Assembly (NCBI RefSeq): GCF_051014445.1
Contig: NW_027488368.1
Coordinates: 21,240,001 to 21,304,000, forward strand
Direction: 5' to 3'
From: Colletes latitarsis
Taxonomy: Eukaryota > Arthropoda > Insecta > Hymenoptera > Colletidae
Length of the DNA stretch: 64,000 nt
The translations under genes were made by a program, and so were the position numbers. Below, piece by piece: positions 20,800 to 32,464 of the stretch (position 1 is the first letter of the stretch; each line of letters opens with the position of its first letter). Under the pieces are notes generated by a model. That model was not told the origin of the DNA. It was given only the letters and a program-made list of their open reading frames with translations, and made no database searches.

Positions 20800-23579
20800 A
20801 ATGTGGGACCACACTGAAACAGTAAATTAAGCCTGGTTTCGATCAATATTTTAGAGAATAATTCATGTTAGGTCTATGTTAGGTCTGGGATTTGCTCTCA
20901 TCAGGCTCATTCTTTCGCATATTTCTCATACTTGATGGCTAGATCCTGGGTTTTTTCTGGTTTGGATCACGTAGTAATATGGTACCACACTGAAACAGTC
21001 GAATAAACCTGGCTTCGATCAATATTTTAGATGATAACGCATGTAAGGTCTAGGTTAGGTCTGGGATTTGCTCTCATCAGGCTCATTCTTTCGCATATTT
21101 CTCATACTTGATGGCTAGATCCTGGGTTTTTTCTGGTTTGGATCACGTAGTAATGTGGTACCACACTGAAACAGTCGATTAAACCTGGTTTCGATCAATA
21201 TTTTAGAGGATAACGCAAGTTAAGTCAGGGAATGGTCTGGGATTTGACCTCATCAGACTCATACTTTCGCATTCTTCACATACTTGTTGAACGGATCCTG
21301 GGTTTTTTCTGGTTTGGATCACGTAGTAATGTGGGACCACACTGAAACAGTCAATTAAACCTGGTTTCGATCAATATTTTAGAGGATAACGCATGTTAGG
21401 TCTAGGTTAGGCCTGGGATTTTCCCTCATCAGACTCATACTTTCGCATTCTTCACATACTTGTTGAACGGATCCTGGGTTTTTTCTGGTTTGGATCACGT
21501 AGTATTGTGGAACCACACTGAAGCAGTCAAGTAAACCTGGTTCCGATCAATATTTTAGAGAATAATTCATGTTAGGTCTAGTTTAGGTCTGGGATTTGCT
21601 TTCATCAGGCTCATTCTTTCGCATATTTCTCATACATGTTGAACGGAACCTGGGTTTTTTCTGGTTTGGTTCACGTAGTAATGTGGTACCACACTGAAAC
21701 AGTCAATTAAACCTGGTTTTGATCAACATTTTAGAGAATAATTCATGTTAGGTCTAGGTTAGGTCAGGGATTTGCTCTCATCAGGCTCATTCTTTCGCAT
21801 ATTTCTCATACTTGATGGCTAGATCCTGGGCTTTTTCTGGATTGCATCACGTAGTAATGAAGTACAACACTGAAACAGTCAATTAAACCTGGTTTCGATC
21901 AATATTTTAGAGAATAATTCATGTTAGGTCTAGGCTAGGTCTGGGATTTGCTCTCATCAGGCTCATTCTTTCGCATATTTCTCATACTTGATGGCTAGAT
22001 CCTGGGCTTTTTCTGGATTGCATCACGTAGTAATGAAGTACTACACTGAAACAGTCAATTAAACCTGGTTTCCATCAATATTTTAGAGGACAACGCATGT
22101 TAGGTCTAGGTTAGGCCTGGGATTTACCCTCATCAGGGTCATACTGTCGCAGTTTTAACATACTTGTTGAACGGATCCTGGGTTTTTTCTGGTTTGGTTC
22201 ACGTAGTAAAGTGGTACCGCACTGAAACATTCAATGAAACCTGGTCTGGATATATATTTTAGAGGATAACGCATCTTAGGTCTGGGTTAGGTCTAGGATT
22301 TGCCCTCATCAGGCTCATACTTTCGCATATGTCTCATACTTCATGGCTAGATCCTGGGCTATTTCTGGATTGGATCACGTAGTAATGTGGTACCACACTG
22401 AAACAGTCAAATAAACCTGGTTTTGATCAATATTTTAGAGAATAATTCATGTTAGGTCTAGGTTAGGTCAGGGATTTGCTCCCATCGGACTCATTCTTTC
22501 GCATATTTCTCATACTTGATGGCTAGATCCTGGGCTTTTTCTGGATTGCATCACGTAGTAATGAAGTACAACACTGAAACAGTCAATTAAACCTGGTTTC
22601 GATCAATATTTTAGAGAATAATTCATGTTAGGTCTAGGCTAGGTCTGGGATTTGCTCTCATCAGGCTCATTCTTTCGCATATTTCTCATACTTGGTGGCT
22701 AGATCCTGGGCTTTTTCTGGATTGCATCACGTAGTAATGAAGTACTACACTGAAACAGTCAATTAAACCTGGTTTTGATCAACATTTTAGAGAATAATTC
22801 ATGTTAGGTCTAGGCTAGGTCTAGGATTTGCCCTCATCAGGCTCATACTTTCGCATATTTCTCATACTTCATGGCTAGATCCTGGGCTGTTTCTGGAATG
22901 TATAACGTAGTAATGTGGTACCACGCTGAAACAGTGGCTTAAACCTGGTTTCGATCAATATTTTAGAGGACAACGCAAGTTGAGTCTGGGATAGGTCTGG
23001 GATTTGACCTCATCAGACTCATACTTACGCATTCTTCACATACTTGTTGAACGGATCCTGGGTTTTTTCTGGTTTGGAACACGTAGTAATCTGGGACCAC
23101 TCTGAAACAGTCGACTAAACCTGGTTTCGGTCAATATTTTAGAGGATAACGCATGTTAGGTCTAGGTTAGGCCTGGGATTTTCCCTCATCAGACTCATAC
23201 TTTCGCATTCTTCACATACTTGTTGAACGGATCCTGGGTTTTTTCTGGTTTGGATCACGTAGTATTGTGGGACCACACTGAAGCAGTCAAAAACCTGGTT
23301 TCGATCAATATTTTAGAGAATAATTCATGTTAGGTCTAGGTTAGGTCTGGGATTTGCTCTCATCAGGCTCATTCTTTCGCATATTTCTCATACTTGATGG
23401 CTAGATCCTGGGCTTTTTCTGGATTGCATCACGTAGTAATGAAGTACAACACTGAAACAGTCAATTAAACCTGGTTTCGATCAATATTTTAGAGAATAAT
23501 TCATGTTAGGTCTAGGCTAGGTCTGGGATTTGCTCTCATCAGGCTCATTCTTTCGCATATTTCTCATACTTGATGGCTA
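20800..23579. repeat. ~2.8-kb block, copy 1 (paired with 25903-29031)
   Basis: This block is paired with 25903-29031. Offsets at matched markers are 5103 (AGTAAATTAAGCC at 20821, GAATAAACC at 21001, TAAGTCAGGGAATGG at 21221), 5455 (AAGCAGTCAAGTAAACC at 21521), 5452 (GATCAACATT at 21721), 5628 (CATCAGGGTC at 22131) and 5452 (AAGCAGTCAAAAACC at 23281). The steps are +2 monomers, -3 bp, +1 monomer and -1 monomer. The copies are clearly related and differ almost only by whole monomers. Confidence 0.87.
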
Positions 23580-24812
23580 GATCCTGGGCTTTTTCTGGAT
23601 TGCATCACGTAGTAATGAAGTACAACACTGAAACAGTCAATGAAACCTGGTTTCCATCAATATCTTAGAGGACAACGCAAGTTCGGTCTGGGATATGTCT
23701 GGGATTTGCCCTCATCAGGCTCACACTTTCGCGTTTTTCACATACTTGTTGAACAGATCCTGGGTTTTTTCTGGTTTGGATCACGTAGTAGTGTGGTACC
23801 ACGCTGAAACAGTCCATTAAACCTGGTTTGGATCAATATTTTAGAGGATAACGCATGTTAGGTCTAGGTTAGGCCTGGGATTTTCACTCATCAGACTCAT
23901 ACTTTCGCATTCTTCACATACTTGTTGAACGGATCCTGGGTTATTTCTGGTTTAGATCACGTAGTAATGTGGGACCACACTGAAACAGTCAATTAAACCT
24001 GGTTTCGATCAATATTTTAGAGAATAATTCATGTTAGGTCTATGTTAGGTCTGGGATTTGCTCTCATCAGGCTCATTCTTTCGCATATTTCCCATACATG
24101 TTGAACAGATCCTGGGTTTTTTCTGGTTTGGATCACGTAGTAATGTGGGACCACAGTGAAACATTCAATGAAACCTGGTCTGGACAAATATTTTAGAGGA
24201 CAACGCAAGTTCGGTCTGGGATATGTCAAAGATTTGCCCTCATCAGGCTCACAGTTTAGCGTTTTTCACATACTTGTTGAACAGATCCTGTTCTTTTTCT
24301 GGTTTGGATCACGAAGTAGTGTGGTACCTCACTGAAACAGTCCATTAAACCTGGTTTCGCTCAATATTTTAGAGGATAACGCATGTTAGGTCTAGGTTAG
24401 GTCTGGGATTTGCTCTCATCAGGCGCATTCTTTCGCATATTTCTCATACTTGATGGCTAGATCCTGGGCTTTTTCTGGATTGCATCACGTAGTAATGTAG
24501 TACCACACTGAAACAGTCAATGAAACCTGGTTTCCATCAATATTTTAGAGGACAACGCAAGTTAGGTCCAGGTAAGGCCTGAGATTTTCACTGATCAGAC
24601 TCATACTTTCGCATTCTTCACATACTTGTTGAACGGATCCTGGGTTTTTTCTGGTTTGGTTCTCGTAGTAATGTGGCACCACACTGAAACATTCAATTAA
24701 ACCTGGTCTTGATAAATATTTTAGAGGATAACGCATGTTAGGTTTGGGTTAGGTCTAGGATTTGCCCCCATCAGGCTCATACTTTCGCGTTTTTCACATA
24801 CTTGTTGAACAG
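23580..24812. repeat. Seven-monomer block, copy 1 (paired with 29911-31143), with a conversion tract
   Basis: This block matches 29911-31143 at a constant offset of 6331 bp. Markers include GGGTTATTTCTGGTTTAGAT, TTTCCCATACATGTTGAAC (24089 and 30420), CACAGTGAAACATTC and TTGGTTCTCGTAGTAATG. Inside, 24197-24230 departs from the partner and instead matches 23669-23702 in the same block (see findings). Bases 23580-24110 also resemble 51230-51760 and 52455-52985. Confidence 0.87.
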
Positions 24813-25345
24813 ATCCTGGGTTTTTTCTGGTTTGGATCACGTAGTAATGTGGTACCACACTGAAACAGTCAAGTAAACCTGGTTTCGATCAATATTTTAG
24901 AGATTAATTCATGTTAGGTCTAGGTTAGGTCTGGGATTTGCTCTCATCAGGCTCATTCTTTCGCATATTTCTCATACACGTTGAACAGATCCTGGGTTTT
25001 TTCTGGTTTGGATCACGTAGTAATGTGGGACCACACTGAAACAATCAATTAAACCTGATCTTGATAAATATTTTAGAGGATAACGCATGTTAGGTCCGGG
25101 TTAGGTCTAGGATTTGCCCTCATCATGCTCATACTTTCGCATTCTTCACATACTTGTTGAACAGATCCTGGGTTATTTTCTCGTTTGGATCACATAGTAA
25201 TGTGGTACCACACTGAAACAGTTGATTAAACCAGGTTTCGATCAATATTTTAGAGGATAACGCATGTTAGGTCTAGGTTAGGTCTGGGATTTGCTCTCAT
25301 CAGGCTCATTCTTTCGCATATTTCTGATACTTGATGGCTAGATCC
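24785..25345. repeat. Block paired with 32525-33085
   Basis: The offset is 7740 bp (44 monomers minus 4 bp). Shared markers in order are AGTCAAGTAAACCTGG, CTCATACACGTTGAACAG (24971 and 32711), GAAACAATCAATTAAACC, CCTGATCTTGATAAATATTT, GTTAGGTCCGGGTTAGG and GGGTTATTTTCTCGTTTGG with ACATAGTAATG. The CATACACG variant is also seen at 29720, tying the three places together. Confidence 0.83.
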
Positions 25346-25902
25346 TGGGCTTTTTCTGGATTGCATCACGTAGTAATGAAGTACAACACTGTAACAGTCA
25401 ATTAAACCTGGTTTCGATCAATATTTTAGAGAATAATTCATGTTAGGTCTAGGTTAGGTCTGGGATTTGCTGTCATCAGGCTCATTCTTTCGCATATTTC
25501 TCATACTGGATGGCTAGATCCTGGGCTTTTTCTGGATTGCATCACGTAGTAATGAAGTACAACACTGAAACAATCAATTAAACCTGGTTTCCGTCAATAT
25601 TTTAGAGGACAACGCATGTTAGGTCTAGGTTAGGCCTGGGATTTTCACTCATCAGACTCATACTTTCGCATTCTTCACATACTTGTTGAACGGATCCTGG
25701 GTTATTTCTGGTTTGGATCACGTAGTAATGTGGTACCACACTGTAACATTCAATTAAACCTGGTCTTGATAAATATTTTAGAGGATAACGCATGTTAGGT
25801 CTAGGTAAGGCCTGGGATTTTCACTCATCAGACTCATACTTTCGCATTCTTCACATACTTGTTGAACGGATCCTGGGTTATTTCTGGTTTGGATCACGTA
25901 GT

Positions 25903-28900
25903 AATGTGGGACCACACTGAAACAGTAAATTAAGCCTGGTTTCGATCAATATTTTAGAGAATAATTCATGTTAGGTCTATGTTAGGTCTGGGATTTGCTC
26001 TCATCAGGCTCATTCTTTCGCATATTTCTCATACTTGATGGCTAGATCCTGGGTTTTTTCTGGTTTGGATCACGTAGTAATGTGGTACCACACTGAAACA
26101 GTCGAATAAACCTGGCTTCGATCAATATTTTAGATGATAACGCATGTAAGGTCTAGGTTAGGTCTGGGATTTGCTCTCATCAGGCCCATTCTTTCGCATA
26201 TTTCTCATACTTGATGGCTAGATCCTGGGTTTTTTCTGGTTTGGATCACGTAGTAATGTGGTACCACACTGAAACAGTCGATTAAACCTGGTTTCGATCA
26301 ATATTTTAGAGGATAACGCAAGTTAAGTCAGGGAATGGTCTGGGATTTGACCTCATCAGACTCATACTTTCGCATTCTTCACATACTTGTTGAACGGATC
26401 CTGGGTTTTTTCTGGTTTGGATCACGTAGTAATGTGGGACCACACTGAAACAGTCAATTAAACCTGGTTTCGATCAATATTTTAGAGAATAATTCATGTT
26501 AGGTCTAGGTTAGGCCTGGGATTTGCTCTCAACAGGCTCATACTTTCGCATATTTCTCATACTTCATGGCTAGATCCTGGGCTGTTTCTGGATTGTATAA
26601 CGTAGTAATGTGGTACCACGCTGAAACAGTCGATTAAACCTGGTTTCGATCAATATTTTAGAGGACAACGCAAGTTAAGTCTGGGATAGGTCTGGGATTT
26701 GACCTCATCAGACTCATACATTCGCATTCTTCACATACTTGTTGAACGGATCCTGGGTTTTTTCTGGTTTAGATCACGTAGTAATCTGGGACCACTCTGA
26801 AACAGTCGACTAAACCTGGTTTCGATCATTATTTTAGAGGATAACGCATGTTAGGTCTAGGTTAGGCCTGGGATTTTCCCTCATCAGACTCATACTTTCG
26901 CATTCTTCACATACTTGTTGAACGGATCCTGGGTTTTTTCTGGTTTGGATCACGTAGTATCGTGGAACCACACTGAAGCAGTCAAGTAAACCTGGTTTCG
27001 ATCAATATTTTAGAGAATAATTCATGTTAGGTCTAGTTTAGGTCTGGGATTTGCTTTCATCAGGCTCATTCTTTCGCATATTTCTCATACATGTTGAACG
27101 GAACGTGGGTTTTTTCTGGTTTGGTTCACGTAGTAATGTGGTACCACACTGAAACAGTCAATTAAACCTGGTGATCAACATTTTAGAGAATAATTCATGT
27201 TAGGTCTAGGTTAGGTCAGGGATTTGCTCTCATCAGGCTCATTCTTTCGCATATTTCTCATACTTGATGGCTAGATCCTGGGCTTTTTCTGGATTGCATC
27301 ACGTAGTAGTGAAGTACAACACTGAAACAGTCAATTAAACCTGGTTTCGATCAATATTTTAGAGAATAATTCATGTTAGGTCTAGGCTAGGTCTGGGATT
27401 TGCTCTCATCAGGCTCATTCTTTCGCATATTTCTCATACTTGATGGCTAGATCCTGGGCTTTTTCTGGATTGCATCACGTAGTAATGAAGTACAACACTG
27501 AAACAGTCAATTAAACCTGGTTTCGATCAATATTTTAGAGAATAATTCATGTTAGGTCTAGGCTAGGTCTGGGATTTGCTCTCATCAGGCTCATTCTTTC
27601 GCATATTTCTCATACTTGATGGCTAGATCCTGGGCTTTTTCTGGATTGCATCACGTAGTAATGAAGTACTACACTGAAACAGTCAATTAAACCTGGTTTC
27701 CATCAATATTTTAGAGGACAACGCATGTTAGGTCTAGGTTAGGCCTGGGATTTACCCTCATCAGGGTCATACTGTCGCAGTTTTAACATACTTGTTGAAC
27801 GGATCCTGGGTTTTTTCTGGTTTGGTTCACGTAGTAAAGTGGTACCACACTGAAACATTCAATGAAACCTGGTCTGGATATATATCTTAGAGGATAACGC
27901 ATCTTAGGTCTGGGTTAGGTCTAGGATTTGCCCTCATCAGGCTCATACTTTCGCATATGTCTCATACTTCATGGCTAGATCCTGGGCTATTTCTGGATTG
28001 GATCACGTAGTAATGTGGTACCACACTGAAACAGTCAAATAAACCTGGTTTTGATCAATATTTTAGAGAATAATTCATGTTAGGTCTAGGTTAGGTCAGG
28101 GATTTGCTCCCATCGGACTCATTCTTTCGCATATTTCTCATACTTGATGGCTAGATCCTGGGCTTTTTCTGGATTGCATCACGTAGTAATGAAGTACTAC
28201 ACTGAAACAGTCAATTAAACCTGGTTTTGATCAACATTTTAGAGAATAATTCATGTTAGGTCTAGGCTAGGTCTAGGATTTGCCCTCATCAGGCTCATAC
28301 TTTCGCATATTTCTCATACTTCATGGCTAGATCCTGGGCTGTTTCTGGAATGTATAACGTAGTAATGTGGTACCACGCTGAAACAGTCGATTAAACCTGG
28401 TTTCGATCAATATTTTAGAGGACAACGCAAGTTGAGTCTGGGATAGGTCTGGGATTTGACCTCATCAGACTCATACTTTCGCATTCTTCACATACTTGTT
28501 GAACGGATCCTGGGTTTTTTCTGGTTTGGATCACGTAGTAATCTGGGACCACTCTGAAACAGTCGACTAAACCTGGTTTCGGTCAATATTTTAGAGGATA
28601 ACGCATGTTAGGTCTAGGTTAGGCCTGGGATTTTCCCTCATCAGACTCATACTTTCGCATTCTTCACATACTTGTTGAACGGATCCTGGGTTTTTTCTGG
28701 TTTGGATCACGTAGTATTGTGGGACCACACTGAAGCAGTCAAAAACCTGGTTTCGATCAATATTTTAGAGAATAATTCATGTTAGGTCTAGGTTAGGTCT
28801 GGGATTTGCTCTCATCAGGCTCATTCTTTCGCATATTTCTCATACTTGATGGCTAGATCCTGGGCTTTTTCTGGATTGCATCACGTAGTAATGAAGTACA

Positions 28901-29031
28901 ACACTGAAACAGTCAATTAAACCTGGTTTCGATCAATATATTAGAGAATAATTCATGTTAGGTCTAGGCTAGGTCTGGGATTTGCTCTCATCAGGCTCAT
29001 TCTTTCGCATATTTCTCATACTTGATGGCTA
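25903..29031. repeat. ~3.1-kb block, copy 2 (paired with 20800-23579)
   Basis: This is the downstream copy with net two more monomers than copy 1. The two-monomer gain lies between about 26490 and 26850, where a GGGCTGTTTCTGGATTGTATA monomer and an ATCTGGGACCACTCTG monomer are present that copy 1 lacks at this point. A 3-bp deletion at 27170 gives ACCTGGTGATCAACATT where copy 1 has ACCTGGTTTTGATCAACATT. One monomer near copy 1 22560-22740 is missing around 28200. Confidence 0.87.
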
Positions 29032-29470
29032 GATCCTGGGCTTTTTCAGGATTGCATCACGTAGTAATGAAGTACTACACTGAAACAGTCAATTAAACCT
29101 GGTTTCCATCAATATTTTAGAGGGCAACGCATGTTAGGTCTAGGTTAGGCCTGGGATTTACCCTCATCAGGGTCATACTGTCGCAGTTTTAACATACTTG
29201 TTGAACGGATCCTGGGTTTTTTCTGGTTTGGTTCACGTAGTAATGTGGTACCACACTGAAACATTCAATGAAACCTGGTCTGGATATATATTTTAGAGGA
29301 TAACGCATCTTAGGTCTGGGTTAGGTCTAGGATTTGCCCTCATCAGGCTCATACTTTCGCATATTTCTCATACTTCATGGCTAGATCCTGGGCTGTTCTG
29401 AATTGTATCACGTAGTAATGTGGCACCACGCTGAAACAGTAGATTAAACCTGGCTTCGATCAATATTTTA

Positions 29471-32464
29471 GAGGATAATGCAAGTTAAGTCTGGGATAGG
29501 TCTGGGATTTGACCTCATCAGACTCATACTTTCGCGTTTTTCACATACTTGTTGAACAGATCCTGGGTTTTTTCTGGTTTGGATCACGTAGTAATGTGGT
29601 ACCACACTGAAACAGTCAAGTAAACCTGGTTTCGATCAATATTTTAGAGAATAATTCATGTTAGGTCTAGGTTAGGTCTGGGATTTGCTCTCATCAGGCT
29701 CATTCTTTCGCATATTTCTCATACACGTTGAACAGATCCTGGGTTTTTTCTGGTTTGGATCTCATAGTAATGTGGTACCACACTGAAACAGTTGATTAAA
29801 CCAGGTTTCGATCAATATTTTAGAGGATAACGCATGTTAGGTCTAGGTTAGGTCTGGGATTTGCTCTCATCAGGCTCATTCTTTCGCATATTTCTCATAC
29901 TTGATGGCTAGATCCTGGGCTTTTTCTGGATTGCATCACGAAGTAATGAAGTACAACACTGAAACAGTCAATGAAACCTGGTTTCCATCAATATCTTAGA
30001 GGACAACGCAAGTTAGGTCTGGGATATGTCTGGGATTTGCCCTCATCAGGCTCATACTTTCGCGTTTTTCACATACTTGTTGAACAGATCCTGGGTTTTT
30101 TCTGGTTTGGATCACGTAGTAGTGTGGTACCACGCTGAAACAGTCCATTAAACCTGGTTTGGATCAATATTTTAGAGGATAACGCATGTTAGGTCTAGGT
30201 TAGGCCTGGGATTTTCACTCATCAGACTCATACTTTCGCATTCTTCACATACTTGTTGAACGGATCCTGGGTTATTTCTGGTTTAGATCACGTAGTAATG
30301 TGGGACCACACTGAAACAGTCAATTAAACCTGGTTTCGATCAATATTTTAGAGAATAATTCATGTTAGGTCTATGTTAGGTCTGGGATTTGCTCTCATCA
30401 GGCTCATTCTTTCGCATATTTCCCATACATGTTGAACAGATCCTGGGTTTTTTCTGGTTTGGATCACGTAGTAATGTGGGACCACAGTGAAACATTCAAT
30501 GAAACCTGGCCTGGATAAATATTTTAGAGGATAACGCATCTTATGTCTGGGTTAGGTCTAAGATTTGCCCTCATCAGGCTCACAGTTTAGCGTTTTTCAC
30601 ATACTTGTTGAACAGATCCTGGGCTTTTTCTGGTTTGGATCACGAAGTAGTGTGGTACCTCACTGAAACAGTCCATTAAACCTGGTTTCGCTCAATATTT
30701 TAGAGGATAACGCATGTTAGGTCTAGGTTAGGTCTGGGATTTGCTCTCATCAGGCGCATTCTTTCGCATATTTCTCATACTTGATGGCTAGATCCTGGGC
30801 TTTTTCTGGATTGCATCACGTAGTAATGTAGTACCACACTGAAACAGTCAATGAAACCTGGTTTCCATCAATATTTTAGAGGACAACGCAAGTTAGGTCC
30901 AGGTAAGGCCTGAGATTTTCACTGATCAGACTCATACTTTCGCATTCTTCACATACTTGTTGAACGGATCCTGGGTTTTTTCTGGTTTGGTTCTCGTAGT
31001 AATCTGGCACCACACTGAAACATTCAATTAAACCTGGTCTTGATAAATATTTTAGAGGATAACGCATGTTAGGTTTGGGTTAGGTCTAGGATTTGCCCTC
31101 ATCAGGCTCATACTTTCGCGTTTTTCACATACTTGTTGAACAGATCCTGGGTTATTTTCTCGTTTGGATCACATAGTAATGTGGTACCACACTGAAACAG
31201 TTGATTAAACCAGGCTTCGGTCAATATTTTTGAGGATAACGCATGTTAGGTCTAGGTTAGGCCTGGGATTTTCACTCATCGGACTCATACTTTCGCATTC
31301 TTCACATACTTGTTGAACGGATCCTGGGTTTTTTCTGGTTTGGTTCTCGTAGTAATGTGGCACCACACTGAAACATTCAATTAAACCTGGTCTTGATAAA
31401 TATTTTAGAGGATAACGCATGTTAGGTTTGGGTTAGGTCTAGGATTTGCCCTCATCAGGCTCATACTTTCGCGTTTTTCACATACTTGTTGAACAGATCC
31501 TGGGTTTTTTCTGGTTTGGATCACGTAGTAGTGTGGTACCACGCTGAAACAGTCCATTAAACCAGGTTTGGATCAATATTTTAGAGGATAACGCATGTTA
31601 GGTCTAGGTTAGACCTGGGATTTTCACTCATCAGACTCATACTTTCGCATTCTTCACATACTTGTTGAACGGATCCTGGATTATTTCTGGTTTAGATCAC
31701 GTAGTAATGTGGGACCACACTGAAACAGTCAATTAAACCTGGTTTCGATCAATATTTTAGAGAATAATTCATGTTAGGTCTATGTTAGGTCTGGGATTTG
31801 CTCTCATCAGGCTCATACTTTCGCATTCTTCACATTCTTGTTGAACGTATCCTGGGTTTTTTCTCGTTTGGATCACGTAGTAATGTGGGACCACACTGAA
31901 ACAGTCGATTAAACCTGGTTTCGGTCAATATTTTAGAGAATAATTCATGTTAGGTCTAGGTTAGGTCTGCGATTTGCTCTCATCAGGCACATTCTTTCGC
32001 ATATTTCTCAAACTTGATGGCTAGATCCTGGGCTTTTTCTTGATTGCATCACGTAGTAATGTGGTACCACACTGAAGCTTTCAATTAAACCAGGTCTTGA
32101 TAAATATTTTAGAGGCTAACGCATGTTAGGTCTGGGTTGGGTCTAGGATGTGCCCTCATCAGGCTCATACTTTCGCATATTTCTCATACTTCATGGCTAG
32201 ATCCTGGGCTTTTCCTGGATTGCATCACGTAGTAAAGCGGTACCACACTGAAACATTCAATGAAACCTGGTCTGGATAAATATTTTAGAGGTTAACGCAC
32301 CTTAGGTCTGGGTTAGGTCTACGATTTGCCCCCATCAGGCTCACAGTTTAGCGTTTTTCACATACTTGTTGGACAGATCCTGGGTTTTTTCTGGTTTGGA
32401 TCACGTAGTAATGTGGGACCACACTGAAACAGTCAATTAAACCTGGTTTCGGTCAATATTTTAG
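29471..32464. repeat. ~3-kb higher-order unit, copy 1 (17 monomers, 2994 bp)
   Basis: The unit starts at GAGGATAATGCAAGTTAAGT (29471) and the same string reappears at 32465. The offset of 2994 bp (17 monomers plus 2 bp) also holds for markers at 30876 and 33870 and at 31205 and 34199. At the right end the offset falls to 2818 bp (GGGCTTTTTCTTGATTGCAT), one monomer less, so copy 2 is a 16-mer there. The two units are directly adjacent, making this a true tandem duplication of a ~3-kb unit. Confidence 0.85.

Noticed and set aside
24029..24229. 66-codon minus-strand frame with an unusual beginning
   Set aside because: The altered beginning comes from the 24197-24230 patch attributed to gene conversion. 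It is a by-product, not a gene start.
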